From Micromonospora sp. MP36 (GTDB lineage Bacteria > Actinomycetota > Actinomycetes > Mycobacteriales > Micromonosporaceae): DNA of 40,232 nt. Positions 28,418-37,337 of the stretch are shown piece after piece (within the stretch, counting starts at the first letter, position 1; every line of letters starts with the position of its first letter). The stretch is from contig NZ_VSFA01000066.1 of NCBI RefSeq assembly GCF_008119785.1, positions 1-40,232 of the forward strand. Reading direction: 5' to 3'. Made by a program: the position numbers and the translations under genes. A model generated the notes under the pieces. That model was not told the origin of the DNA. It worked only from the letters and a program-made list of their open reading frames with translations, and made no database searches.

Positions 28418-29863
28418 TCACACGTCCCCTTGGTGCTGTTCCTTGGGAGACGCGCCGAAGCGAAAGGCCAAGGCGCCGGGGGACGCCGCGGTGGTTGGCG
28501 CGGCAGGCTGATGGTTGCCGTCGGCGGGCTGTTGGAGGTTCGGCTCTTTCTGTTCGTGTCGTTCGATCCGGGCCAGGAGGTCCTCGAGGTCGGCCGGGGT
28601 GGACTTCCATCTGGACGGCCGGGGCGGACTGGGAAAGGTTACGGTGACCTGCATGCCGCCGTCTGGGCGTGAATGCGCGGCGAGTGTGGCGTCATGGGCT
28701 GCGGCGATGGCTTGGACGATGGACAATCCGAGACCGAGCCCCTCGTCGTGGTTGGTGCGGTTGCGGCCGAGTCGTTGGAAGGGTTGGAACAGCCGGCCGA
28801 TTTCTGTCGCCGGGATTATGGGGCCGGTGTTTGTGATCGAGAGCACGGCCTGACCTGCCGATATGCCGGTGGTGATGTGGACTCCGCCCGAGGCGATGTT
28901 GTGGCGTACTGCGTTGTCCACCAGGTTGATCACCAGGCGTTCGACGAGGTGGGGGTCGCCGGCGGTTCGGGCGGGGTTGAGCGCCATGGTCAGGTGTAGT
29001 CCCCGTCGGGTGGCTTCCGGACCGCGGGCGAGGAGGACGCGGTCGGTCACGTCGGCCAGGTCGAGGGGCTCTCGTCGATCGAGTCCCGCTTCGCTGCGGG
29101 CGAGGGTGAGTAGCGCTTCGATCAGTCGGTCCTGCTGCTGGTTTGCCGTCAGCGTCTCGTCAAGGGCTGCGCGTAGCGACTTGATGGTGACGTCGGGGTC
29201 GGACATGGCGACCTGGACCATGGTGCGCTGCCGGGCGAGTGGGGTGCGTAGTTCGTGGGAGGCGTTGGCGACGAACTGCCGTTGGGATCGGAAGGACGCC
29301 TCCAGTCTGCCGAGCAGGCTGTCGAATGTGTCGCCGAGTTCCTTGAGTTCGTCGTCGGGGCCGTCGAGGGCGAGGCGCTCGTGCAGGTTAGTGGCGGAGA
29401 TGTCCTGCACTGTCCTCGTGATCGTGCTTAGCGAGCGCAGGACGCGGCCGGCGACGATCCAGCCGAGCGCAACGGAAACGATCGCCATGATGCCGAGCGC
29501 GGTCGCTGACTGAGTGAGGAGCTGGTGCAATTCAGCGTTGTGTTGCTGGATCGCCCGTTCTTGGAGTTCCTTCAGTTGGTGTGCCTGGGCCTGGACCTGT
29601 TCAGGGGGCAGGATCCCGGACCCGATCTGGCGCTCAGTGCCCGGATTCGGGATTTCGCCGGTCGGCACGCTAACCATGACGTCCTGCCCGGTAAAGATGA
29701 CGTCTCTGGTGGCGGTGACGACCAGCCCATAAGTGATGGCCAGCAGACTGGCGCCGGACAGCAGGATTAGGGTGCCGTACAGCATCGTCAACCGCATGCG
29801 TATTGTGCGTCGGGGAAGGCGGAGACGCGATGCTAGCGTGGTGAATCGGTTGCGTGCGGGCAT
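28418..29863 (-). CDS. Membrane sensor histidine kinase (two-component)
   Basis: A 481-residue kinase. It has two transmembrane helices (about 27-50 and 121-140) bounding an external loop of about 70 residues that is Gln-rich and probably helical (QVQAQAHQLKELQERAIQQH). A HAMP segment follows (VLRSLSTITRTVQDISATNL). The phosphorylated histidine is H203 in FVANASHELRTPLARQR, the N box is NLVDNAVRHN, and the ATP lid contains GLGLGL (375-380). A C-terminal tail after residue 420 is rich in Gln, Pro and Ala and is unusual for this class. The start lies 9 bases after the regulator stop, with GAAGGTG as ribosome site. It is probably the sensor for the divergent envelope operon. Confidence 0.92.
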   Translation of the reverse strand: MPARNRFTTLASRLRLPRRTIRMRLTMLYGTLILLSGASLLAITYGLVVTATRDVIFTGQDVMVSVPTGEIPNPGTERQIGSGILPPEQVQAQAHQLKELQERAIQQHNAELHQLLTQSATALGIMAIVSVALGWIVAGRVLRSLSTITRTVQDISATNLHERLALDGPDDELKELGDTFDSLLGRLEASFRSQRQFVANASHELRTPLARQRTMVQVAMSDPDVTIKSLRAALDETLTANQQQDRLIEALLTLARSEAGLDRREPLDLADVTDRVLLARGPEATRRGLHLTMALNPARTAGDPHLVERLVINLVDNAVRHNIASGGVHITTGISAGQAVLSITNTGPIIPATEIGRLFQPFQRLGRNRTNHDEGLGLGLSIVQAIAAAHDATLAAHSRPDGGMQVTVTFPSPPRPSRWKSTPADLEDLLARIERHEQKEPNLQQPADGNHQPAAPTTAASPGALAFRFGASPKEQHQGDV

Positions 29864-29872
29864 CGGGCACCT

Positions 29873-30526
29873 TCAGATCCGGTAGCCGGACTTGGCCACG
29901 GTCTGGATGATTGGCGGATCCCCGAGCTTGCCTCGGAGCCGGCTGATTGTGAGCTTGACGGCGTGCGTGAACGGATCGGCGAACTCGTCCCACGCCCGCT
30001 CGAGGAGTTCTTCGGCGGAAACCGTCCGGCCCTGGGCCGCGAGTAGAAGTTCGAGGACCCCGAACTCCTTCGGGGTGAGTTTCAGCAGCCGGTCGGCTCG
30101 ATAGGCGCGACGTTGTGCGGTGTCGACCGTCAGGTCGCCGTGGCGAAGGACCGGTGGGATGGCGGGCTGGGCACGCCGTGCCAGCGCACCGATGCGGGCA
30201 ACGAGCACGGGAAAGTCGAACGGCTTGGGTAGGTAGTCGTCCGCGCCGAGGCTGAGCCCATCGACCAGGTCCTCGTTCGTGGCCGCCGCGGTGAGCATGA
30301 GCAGCCGGCTGCGACATCCGGTGTTGACCAGCTGGGCACAGACTTGGTCGCCGTGGAGGCCGGGAAGGTCCCGGTCCAGCACGATCACGTCGTAGTCGTT
30401 GTCGATGGCTCGGGTCAGTCCACCGGAGCCGTCGAGTGCGACGTCGACGGCCATTCGGGCTTGGCGCAGGCCGACGGCAATCGCCTTGGCCATTTTCTCG
30501 TCGTCTTCGATCACGAGTACCCGCAT
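29873..30526 (-). CDS. OmpR-family response regulator
   Basis: A 217-residue regulator. The receiver domain has the acidic pocket EDDE (residues 7-10), the phospho-acceptor D51 in VIVLDRDLPG, T79 in LMLTA and K101 in YLPKPFDF. The winged-helix domain spans about 125-217 (LKLTPKEFGVLELLLAAQG, then AVKLTISRLRGKLGDPPIIQTVAKSGYRI). ATG with AGGGA six bases upstream. It is the first gene of the pair; the kinase follows directly. It is divergent from the Tat-exported hydrolase gene, 212 bases away, which with the genes after it is the likely regulon. Confidence 0.93.
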   Translation of the reverse strand: MRVLVIEDDEKMAKAIAVGLRQARMAVDVALDGSGGLTRAIDNDYDVIVLDRDLPGLHGDQVCAQLVNTGCRSRLLMLTAAATNEDLVDGLSLGADDYLPKPFDFPVLVARIGALARRAQPAIPPVLRHGDLTVDTAQRRAYRADRLLKLTPKEFGVLELLLAAQGRTVSAEELLERAWDEFADPFTHAVKLTISRLRGKLGDPPIIQTVAKSGYRI

Positions 30527-30738
30527 GTCATTCCCTTCGACCACGTTGGGGTGGCCTGACCCGCTGCGGCGATCCCGGTGAGGTCACGGGGCGCACCGCG
30601 TCTGATCAAGCATGCCGCACCAGGGGTATCAGCAAGGTTTCGTCCCCGGTCACGCCCTGCAGACACCACCGCCAGCGGATCCGATGACCGCGGCCGACGA
30701 TACGATTCTGATACCGACAACGGCGTAGACCGTTGGGC

Positions 30739-32118
30739 ATGGCAGACAACACGAAGTACGGCAACGGCCTGATCCCAGCGGCCGATCCCGTCCTTGACCG
30801 GGCGGGCCTGCGGTCCCACAAAGCCGTCATCAGTCGGCGTCGACTGCTGGGCAGCGGGGCGGCACTGGCCGCCGGCCTGGCCGTGTCGGCCTCGGCCGGC
30901 ACCGCGCTCGCGGCCGAAAAGTCGCCCCGACCGCGGTTGGCGTTGCCGGCCCCGACCGGCCCGTACGACATCGGCACGGTCTCGCTCCACCTGGTTGACC
31001 ACACCCGGCAGGACCCGTGGTGGCCCACCGCGCACTCGCGGGAGATCATGATCAGTTTGTGGTATCCGGCCCGGCGGGTCGGCCGCCGCCCGCTCGCCCC
31101 GTGGATGCCGCCGGGGGCGCTGGCCCACCACCGCGCGGTGACGGCCAGTCGGCTCGAAGACATGGCGCAGCGGCTTGGCCTGGGTGAGGTCGAGATCTCG
31201 CTGGACGGCGTGGACTTTCCGATCACCCATGCGCAGGCAGGCGCACCGGTCGAACCGCCCGTCGACCCCTATCCGGTGGTGCTCTACTCACCCGGAGCCA
31301 ACACGCCTCGGGCGGAGGGAACCACGCTGGTGGAAGACCTCGCCAGCCACGGCTACGTCGTGCTCACCATCGATCACACCTATGACGCCGGCCAGGTGGA
31401 GTTCCCCGGTGGCCGGGTCGAGCCGGACCGGCCGAACCTGGACCCGGACGGCCTCTACAGCGCCTTGAAGGTACGCATCGCCGACACGCGGTTCGTGCTC
31501 GACACGCTCGCGGCGCTCAACGCCGGCCGGACTCCCGACGCAGGGCACCACCCACTGCCCGCCGGCCTGCGTGGTTGCCTTGACCTGGCCAGGATCGGCA
31601 TGTTCGGGCACTCGCTGGGCGGCGCCACGACCGCTCAGACCATGGCCCACGACGGCAGGATCAGTGCCGGAATCGACCTGGACGGCCACGTTATTCCGAC
31701 CGTTTCCGTCGCGCCGCCCACGCCGAGGGAGACGGTGGCCGAGCTGGTGGGAGAGGTCGCCACTCGGATCGGCGACCGGCCCTTCATGATCATGAGCAGT
31801 GACGGCCGGGGCCCCGATCAGCTCGGCGTTCTGATGACCGGGTTCTGGTACAAGCTGCGCGGCTGGCGGCGGTTCCTGTCGATCACTGGGTCGACTCACA
31901 GTAGCTACACGGACGACATGCAGCTGTTTCACCAGTTGTCGGCGGCCGGGATCATCCCGGCGGCCCTGGTTGGCGAGAGGGTCGACCCGAACCGTGCGAC
32001 TGACGCCCAACGCACCTACATCGGGGCTTTCTTCGGCCTGTGGTTGCGCAGTCGCGACGCCCACCTGCTGGACGGCCCATCCACCCGATACCCGGAAGTC
32101 ATCTTCCCGTCCGCGTAG
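30739..32118 (+). CDS. Tat-exported alpha/beta hydrolase (PAF-acetylhydrolase-like)
   Basis: A 459-residue protein with a twin-arginine signal: SRRRLLGSGAALAAGLAVSA (residues 32-51), ending in ASAGTALAAE, which gives a signal-peptidase-type AxA site. The mature part is an alpha/beta hydrolase of the platelet-activating-factor acetylhydrolase type: VVLYSPGANTPRAEGTTLVEDLASHGYVV contains the oxyanion region, and GHSLGGA places the nucleophile at S292. The long insert before it and the C-terminal HSSYTDDMQLF (His) are typical of the family. ATG is preferred; a TTG two codons earlier is open. It begins the operon divergent from the two-component genes and ends 30 bases before the S41 peptidase start. 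The substrate is probably a lipid or ester in the cell envelope. Confidence 0.85.
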   Translation: MADNTKYGNGLIPAADPVLDRAGLRSHKAVISRRRLLGSGAALAAGLAVSASAGTALAAEKSPRPRLALPAPTGPYDIGTVSLHLVDHTRQDPWWPTAHSREIMISLWYPARRVGRRPLAPWMPPGALAHHRAVTASRLEDMAQRLGLGEVEISLDGVDFPITHAQAGAPVEPPVDPYPVVLYSPGANTPRAEGTTLVEDLASHGYVVLTIDHTYDAGQVEFPGGRVEPDRPNLDPDGLYSALKVRIADTRFVLDTLAALNAGRTPDAGHHPLPAGLRGCLDLARIGMFGHSLGGATTAQTMAHDGRISAGIDLDGHVIPTVSVAPPTPRETVAELVGEVATRIGDRPFMIMSSDGRGPDQLGVLMTGFWYKLRGWRRFLSITGSTHSSYTDDMQLFHQLSAAGIIPAALVGERVDPNRATDAQRTYIGAFFGLWLRSRDAHLLDGPSTRYPEVIFPSA

Positions 32119-32148
32119 AGCCGACTCAAGAACAGGGACTCCCACAAA

Positions 32149-33597
32149 GTGAAACGTCAATCGAAGACCCGGCGGTGGCTTGTCGCGACAGTGCCGGTCT
32201 GCCTGAGTCTGGTGGTGTTGGCGGCCGGCGGCGGCAGGGTGGTGCAGGCCACGCAGACCGCACAGGATGTGCCGGTGTGTGCTGCGCCGACGGCGCCACC
32301 GGGGCCGGCGAAACCCACCACGGTGAGCACCATCGAGCAGGCGTACCACTGCATCTTCGAGCGCTGGTACGGCGGCAGGACCCTCGACAACCGGGTGCTG
32401 CTGACCGCAGCGTTCGCCGGGTTCACGCAGGAACTGAACCGGCGTGGTCTCGAGGCGGCTGATGCGACGATGCCCCCGCTGACTGGCGACCGCCAGCATG
32501 ACTGGGCCGCGTTCCGCGCCGTCTACGAGCGGGTTGGTGGTGACTTGCCCGACGATGCCGCGCTGCGGCAGGCACTGGCCGCCGCCACCATCACCGCGAT
32601 GGTGAGCATGCTGCGGGACAACCACGCCCGCTGGCAGTACGTCGAACTGCCGCCCGGCTACCAGCCCGGCTACGAGTACGGGTTGGGCATCGCCACCTCC
32701 CCCTCCAGCGGCCTGACGAGGAATGCTCCGCAAGAGGCGTTGCCACCGCTGTATGTCAACTCGGTACGGGGTGGACCAGCCGCCGACAAGGCGCTACGTC
32801 CCGGCGACATCATTGAATCGGTCAACGGGGCGCCACCGTTCGCCGCCGGGATCCTCTCCACCGGTGCGGTGGAGCAGCTTTACCCGCAGTACCCGGATGC
32901 CGACCCGGTGCGGCTGGCGCTGCGCCGGCCCGCCACCGGCCGTACCTGGGCCGTGACACTGAAGCCCGCCCTGTTCAAACCGACGGCCGAAGCCACCACG
33001 ACGATGACCTCACAGTTGCTGCGGGGTGGGGTCGCGTACTTCCGGCTCACCGGTTTCACGCAGAAATCGGCGGACCTGGTCCTGCAGGCGATCGCTGAAC
33101 TCCGCAACAGCAGGCGCTTGCGTGGGGTCGTCCTCGACCTGCGCGGCAACCGCGGCGGCTCACCCACCGAGGCCAACAGACTGCTGGGCGCCTTCACCCA
33201 CGGCAAAACCACCGCCTATCACTGCGACGCCGACAGCAACTGCACCGCGAACCGCACCGACGACACGGTTCCCCTGCTCAACCTGCCCCTGGTCGTGCTC
33301 ACCGACCGTGACTGCGCATCGGCCTGCGACCACTTCAGCTCCGCGGTCAAAGACCTTCAGCTCGGCCCGCTGATCGGCACCCGCACCAGCGGCATCATCG
33401 CCGGCCCCTCCGCGCCTTATCTGCTCAACGACAACAGCCTCCTACTCCTGCCGGCATTGCGCCACCTCGGGCCCAACCGCGAACTCATCGACGGCGTCGG
33501 CGTCGCACCCGACCACTACCTCCCCCTCACCGCAAAGGACGTGTCCACCGGACGCGACCCCGCCATCGCCAAGGCGCTCACCCTGCTCGACCACTGA
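32149..33597 (+). CDS. S41-family peptidase, secreted, with PDZ domain
   Basis: A 482-residue exported protein. Residues 1-30 are a signal peptide (RRWLVATVPVCLSLVVLAA). A helical N-terminal domain precedes a PDZ-like segment around 200-262 (VRGGPAADKALRPGDIIESVNG). The S41 catalytic domain contains GGVAYFRLTGF, VVLDLRGNRGGSPTEA, VVLTDRDCASACDHFSSAV with the nucleophile S391, and IGTRTSGIIAGP. The lysine used by C-terminal processing proteases (TxGKG) is absent; the position reads Ile-Ile. This fits S41 proteins of the non-Lys type (tricorn/IRBP-like) or an inactive scaffold. The GTG start follows the hydrolase stop closely, so they form one unit. Confidence 0.85.
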   Translation: MKRQSKTRRWLVATVPVCLSLVVLAAGGGRVVQATQTAQDVPVCAAPTAPPGPAKPTTVSTIEQAYHCIFERWYGGRTLDNRVLLTAAFAGFTQELNRRGLEAADATMPPLTGDRQHDWAAFRAVYERVGGDLPDDAALRQALAAATITAMVSMLRDNHARWQYVELPPGYQPGYEYGLGIATSPSSGLTRNAPQEALPPLYVNSVRGGPAADKALRPGDIIESVNGAPPFAAGILSTGAVEQLYPQYPDADPVRLALRRPATGRTWAVTLKPALFKPTAEATTTMTSQLLRGGVAYFRLTGFTQKSADLVLQAIAELRNSRRLRGVVLDLRGNRGGSPTEANRLLGAFTHGKTTAYHCDADSNCTANRTDDTVPLLNLPLVVLTDRDCASACDHFSSAVKDLQLGPLIGTRTSGIIAGPSAPYLLNDNSLLLLPALRHLGPNRELIDGVGVAPDHYLPLTAKDVSTGRDPAIAKALTLLDH

Positions 33598-33610
33598 CAT
33601 CAATGACGAA

Positions 33611-33642
33611 CCGGGGAGCCGGGCGTGCTGCCCGGCCCCCGG
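33611..33642. terminator. Strong hairpin between S41 peptidase and lipoprotein genes
   Basis: CCGGGG, one bulged base, GCCGGGC, a GTGCT loop, GCCCGGC and CCCCGG pair into a 13-bp stem, 14 bases after the peptidase stop. There is no T tract. It is probably a terminator or an mRNA-processing boundary that separates the hydrolase-peptidase part from the exporter part. Confidence 0.5.
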
Positions 33643-33722
33643 AGCGGAGCCGCTGGCCAGGTTGGCCAACGAACCAAGGAAACGCGGCAGGGCGACGACC
33701 GGCCGCCGAAAAGGAGACAACA

Positions 33723-34283
33723 ATGCGTCGTATCAGGGCAGGATTGGTGCTTGGCCTTCTGCTGGTCCTGGGGATGGCCGGCTGCGGCACCCCGGACAGT
33801 AGCGAAGGGGTGGCTACCGCTGATGGCTCGGGTGATTCCGCCAGCAGCGCTAAAGCCGACCAGCTGAGCGACCAGGAACGCGGACTGAGGTTCGCGCAGT
33901 GCATGCGGGAGCACGGCATCGATATTCCGGACCCGCAGGACGGCGGAGGAGTTCAGATCAGGCTCCCTGAGGGAACCGATCCGCAGCAGGCCCAGGCGGC
34001 AACGCAGCAGTGCAAAGAGTATCTGCCCGACGGCGGTGAGCCGCAGAAGGCGGATCCGCAGACGGTGGAACAGCAGCGGGCGTATGCCCAGTGCATGCGG
34101 AACAACGGTGTGCCGAAGTTCCCAGACCCGGACGCGAACGGTGGCATCAAGATCGACTCCAACAGCGGGTTCGACCCGGGCGATCCCAAGGTGAAGGCGG
34201 CCCAGCAAACGTGCGCCAGGTACCAGCCGGCTGCGCCGTCGGGCGGCCCGTCCGGCGCGCCCCAGACCTGGAGCAACCGGTGA
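33723..34283 (+). CDS. Lipoprotein with two cysteine-bearing repeats
   Basis: A 186-residue lipoprotein. The signal ends in LGMAGC, a lipobox with C21 as acylated residue. The mature part holds two copies of one unit: LRFAQCMREHGIDIPDP ... ATQQCKEYLP and RAYAQCMRNNGVPKFPDP ... AAQQTCARYQP, each with two cysteines that could form a disulphide. Such FAQCMR proteins recur beside actinobacterial MacAB-like exporters. The ribosome site AAGGAG lies 8 bases upstream. The stop overlaps the next start (GTGA). Its likely place is on the outer face of the membrane as a partner of the adaptor. Confidence 0.85.
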   Translation: MRRIRAGLVLGLLLVLGMAGCGTPDSSEGVATADGSGDSASSAKADQLSDQERGLRFAQCMREHGIDIPDPQDGGGVQIRLPEGTDPQQAQAATQQCKEYLPDGGEPQKADPQTVEQQRAYAQCMRNNGVPKFPDPDANGGIKIDSNSGFDPGDPKVKAAQQTCARYQPAAPSGGPSGAPQTWSNR

Positions 34284-35398
34284 CCGGTACTGGTCGGCGG
34301 CGCCGCGGAGGTATCGGCCGGGTGGCGGTCGCGGTGGTGGTTGTGGTGGTGGCCGCTGGCGCCGCCGCCACGGCCGCCACCGCCGGATTCGGCTTCGGCG
34401 TCGGCCGTCACGGTGGTGACCGGAACAGCGGTACCGGCGGCCTGTCGCCAGCGACCGCGCAGGTGACCCGGCAGACACTCGTCGACTCGCAGACCAAGGA
34501 CGGCAGTCTCGGGTACGGCGCGACGGAAAGTGCCAGCGCGAAGCTGGGCGGGACGATCACCGCACTGGCCGCGACCGGTGCCACGGTCAAGCGCGGACAG
34601 GCTCTCTACCGGGTCGATAACACCCCGGTGGTGCTGCTGTACGGCTCGCTGCCCGCGTACCGGAGTTTGCAGACCGGGGTCGAGGGGACGGATGTCAAGC
34701 AGTTCGAACAGAACCTGAAGGCACTCGGCTACTCGGGGTTCACCGTCGATGACGAGTACGGGGCCAGCACCGCCGCCACGGTGAAGCAGTGGCAGGAGGA
34801 TCTTGGGTTGCCGGAGACCGGAACGGTGGAGTTGGGCCGGATCGTGTACGCCGCGGGGCCGGTGCGGGTGGATAGCCAGAAGGCGGCGGTGGGGGATGCC
34901 GTCCAGCCAGGAACGGCCGTGCTCACCTACACGGGTACGGCGCGGGTGATCACCGTTGAGCTCGATGTGGACGAGCAGCGGCTGGCGAAGAAGGGGGCTA
35001 CGGTGACCGTGACGTTGCCGAACGGCAAGACGGTCGCGGGGAAGATCGCCAAGACCCAGACCGTGATCGACACTGGTGGCAGTGGCAACGGCGGAAACGG
35101 GTCGAATGAGCCCGAGACGAAGATCGAGGCCATCGTCACCGTCAACGACGCCAAAGCCCTGAACGGCCTCGACCAGGCTGCGGTGGACGTCGGCTTCACC
35201 GCCTCACAACGGGAGAACGTGTTGACCGTGCCGGTGGCGGCGCTGCTCGCCCTCGCTGAGGGCGGGTACGGCGTACAGGTCGTCGAGGGAACCACTACCC
35301 GGATCGTGTCCGTGCAGACCGGCCTGTTCGCCAATGGTCGGGTCGAGGTGTCCGGTGACGGGCTGGCCGAGGGAATGACGGTGGGAGCGCCGTCATGA
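34280..35398 (+). CDS. Membrane-fusion-type adaptor with peptidoglycan-binding domain
   Basis: A 372-residue protein with one N-terminal transmembrane anchor (RVAVAVVVVVVAAGAAATAA). The external part contains a biotinyl-lipoyl-like segment (GTITALAATGATVKRGQALYRVDN), interrupted by a peptidoglycan-binding fold (about 138-180: VKQFEQNLKALGYSGFTVDD, then TAATVKQWQEDLGLP), followed by beta-barrel-like segments (VITVELDVDEQRLAKKGATV, then VLTVPVAALLALAEGGYGV). This is the HlyD/MacA-like plan of Gram-positive exporters, with wall binding added. It is coupled by overlap at both ends to the lipoprotein and the ATPase. It probably links the ABC exporter to the cell wall. Confidence 0.85.
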   Translation: MTGTGRRRRGGIGRVAVAVVVVVVAAGAAATAATAGFGFGVGRHGGDRNSGTGGLSPATAQVTRQTLVDSQTKDGSLGYGATESASAKLGGTITALAATGATVKRGQALYRVDNTPVVLLYGSLPAYRSLQTGVEGTDVKQFEQNLKALGYSGFTVDDEYGASTAATVKQWQEDLGLPETGTVELGRIVYAAGPVRVDSQKAAVGDAVQPGTAVLTYTGTARVITVELDVDEQRLAKKGATVTVTLPNGKTVAGKIAKTQTVIDTGGSGNGGNGSNEPETKIEAIVTVNDAKALNGLDQAAVDVGFTASQRENVLTVPVAALLALAEGGYGVQVVEGTTTRIVSVQTGLFANGRVEVSGDGLAEGMTVGAPS

Positions 35399-36108
35399 CC
35401 GCTACAGTCAGCGCCCACAGCACGCGTGAAAGCAGGCCTGTTCCGGGCGACGAAGCTGTGGTCGAGTTGGAGCAGGTGACCAAGACGTATTCCGGTGGGG
35501 TTACCGCAGTGCGTGAGGTCACCCTGTGCATTCGGCGTGGGGAAATGGTTGCCATCGTGGGCCCGTCGGGGTCGGGTAAGTCGACCATGCTGCACCTGAT
35601 CGGGACGCTGGATGGGCCCTCGACCGGCACGATACGCATCGACGGGCACGACATCGCACGCCTGTCGGACCGGCAACTGTCGGCGCTGCGGGCTCGGCGG
35701 ATCGGTTTCGTGTTCCAGCAGTTCCACCTCGCACCAGGACAGTCTGCCCTGGACAACGTCGCCGACGGACTGCTCTACGCGGGCGTACCCCGCAAGGAAC
35801 GCCGACGTCGCGCCGAGGCCACACTGGTCCGCGTCGGTCTAGGTGACCGGCTCGACCACCGGCCCCACGAGCTGTCCGGCGGCCAGCGGCAACGGGTGGC
35901 CATCGCCCGTGCGGTCGCCGGTGAGCCGGCGTTGCTGCTGGCGGATGAACCGACCGGGAACCTGGACACCGCGTCCGGGGCTGGGGTGATGCAACTGCTG
36001 CGGGAACTACATGCCACCGGCACCACGATTGTGGTGATCACGCACGACCGGGAGATCGCGGCCAGCCTGCCCCGGCAGGTCGCCATGCGCGATGGGACGG
36101 TGGTCTAG
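35395..36108 (+). CDS. ABC transporter ATP-binding protein (MacB/LolD type)
   Basis: A 237-residue ATPase with all motifs: Walker A GPSGSGKST (56-64), Q loop FQQFHL, signature LSGGQRQR, Walker B LLLADEPTGNLD and switch histidine in VVITHDRE. The FQQFHL and PTGNLD forms place it in the MacB/LolD/FtsE group that drives mechanotransmission-type exporters. Its ATG overlaps the adaptor stop by 4 bases and the permease GTG follows the stop directly, so ATPase and permease are made in equal amounts. It acts at the inner face of the membrane. Confidence 0.95.
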   Translation: MTATVSAHSTRESRPVPGDEAVVELEQVTKTYSGGVTAVREVTLCIRRGEMVAIVGPSGSGKSTMLHLIGTLDGPSTGTIRIDGHDIARLSDRQLSALRARRIGFVFQQFHLAPGQSALDNVADGLLYAGVPRKERRRRAEATLVRVGLGDRLDHRPHELSGGQRQRVAIARAVAGEPALLLADEPTGNLDTASGAGVMQLLRELHATGTTIVVITHDREIAASLPRQVAMRDGTVV

Positions 36109-37311
36109 GTGACCGCGGTACTGTCCCGCGCCCGGCTACGACCCCGCGACGTCCTCCGCGTCGGCGGCGCCGGCCTACGTGCGCGGCCGTTGCGGGCGTT
36201 CCTGTCCGCGTTGGGCATCGCCATCGGCATCGCCGCAATGACCGCGGTGGTGGGCATCTCCTCCTCCAGCCGGGCCGAAGTGGACCGCACCCTCGCCGCA
36301 CTCGGCACCAACCTGCTCACCGTATCGCCGGGCAATACCCTGACCGGCGGGGATGCCGCGCTCCCGACCGAGTCCGTCGCGATGATCTCCCGGATCGGGC
36401 CGGTCAACCAGGTCGCCGCCACCGGCAAAGTCACCGACGCCAAGGTCTACCGCAACGACAAGATCCCCACCGCGCAGAGCGGCGGCATCTCGGTCCACGC
36501 CGCCAACCTCAACCTACCGGCCACGGTCGGCGCCACCCTCGCCCACGGCACGTGGCTCAACGCCGCAACCGACAAATATCCCGCCGTGGTGCTCGGCGCC
36601 ACCACCGCCCACCGGCTGGGCATCACCACGGCAGGCCCGGAGACCCAGATCTACCTCGGCGGCACATGGTTCACGGTCGTGGGCATCCTCCACCCGGTTC
36701 CACTCGCATCCGAGCTCGACTCTGCGGCATTGATCGGCTGGCCCGCAGCGGAAACCTACCTCGGCTTCGACGGGCACCCCACCACCGTCTACACCCGCAC
36801 CAACGACACCGCCGTCGAAGCCGTACGCGCTGTCCTGGCCGCCACCGCCAACCCGCAAGCACCCAACGAGGTCAAAGTGTCTCGCCCCTCCGACGCACTG
36901 GCCGCCCGCCAAGCCACCGACAAGGCCTTCACCGGCCTCCTGCTCGGCCTCGGCGCCGTCGCGCTACTCGTCGGCGGCGTCGGCGTGGCCAACACCATGG
37001 TCATCTCCGTCCTCGAACGCCGTCCCGAAATCGGCCTACGCCGCTCCCTCGGCGCCACCCGCGGCCAAATCCGGCTCCAATTCCTCGCCGAATCCCTGCT
37101 GCAGTCCGCCCTCGGCGGCGTCGGCGGGGTAGTCATCGGCATTGCCGTCACCACCGGATACGCCGCCACACAATCCTGGCCCACCGTCGTCCCCGCCTGG
37201 GCCAGTACCGGCGGTATCGCCGCCACGCTGCTCATCGGCGCCATCGCCGGCCTCTACCCCGCCATCCGAGCCGCCCGCCTCGCGCCCACTGAAGCCCTCG
37301 CCACAGCATGA
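36109..37311 (+). CDS. ABC transporter permease (MacB-like, FtsX domain)
   Basis: A 400-residue permease with the MacB plan: an N-terminal helix (PLRAFLSALGIAIGIAAMTAVVGI), a large external domain of about 200 residues (MacB periplasmic core, beginning SRAEVDRTLAALGTNLLTVSPG), then three C-terminal helices of the FtsX domain (AFTGLLLGLGAVALLVGGVG, then LGGVGGVVIGIAVTTGYAAT and IAATLLIGAIAGLYPAIRAARL). The segment VANTMVISVLERRPEIGLRRSLGATRGQIRLQF is the classical coupling motif. It is the last gene of the exporter operon. Substrates of such systems include peptides, drugs and lipoproteins. Confidence 0.92.
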   Translation: MTAVLSRARLRPRDVLRVGGAGLRARPLRAFLSALGIAIGIAAMTAVVGISSSSRAEVDRTLAALGTNLLTVSPGNTLTGGDAALPTESVAMISRIGPVNQVAATGKVTDAKVYRNDKIPTAQSGGISVHAANLNLPATVGATLAHGTWLNAATDKYPAVVLGATTAHRLGITTAGPETQIYLGGTWFTVVGILHPVPLASELDSAALIGWPAAETYLGFDGHPTTVYTRTNDTAVEAVRAVLAATANPQAPNEVKVSRPSDALAARQATDKAFTGLLLGLGAVALLVGGVGVANTMVISVLERRPEIGLRRSLGATRGQIRLQFLAESLLQSALGGVGGVVIGIAVTTGYAATQSWPTVVPAWASTGGIAATLLIGAIAGLYPAIRAARLAPTEALATA

Positions 37312-37337
37312 GGACCAAACAGTGATACGAGCTGGAC

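Noticed and set aside
31288..32733. 481-codon minus-strand frame across hydrolase and peptidase genes
   Set aside because: Antisense to two well-supported genes, with no ribosome site or recognisable domain.
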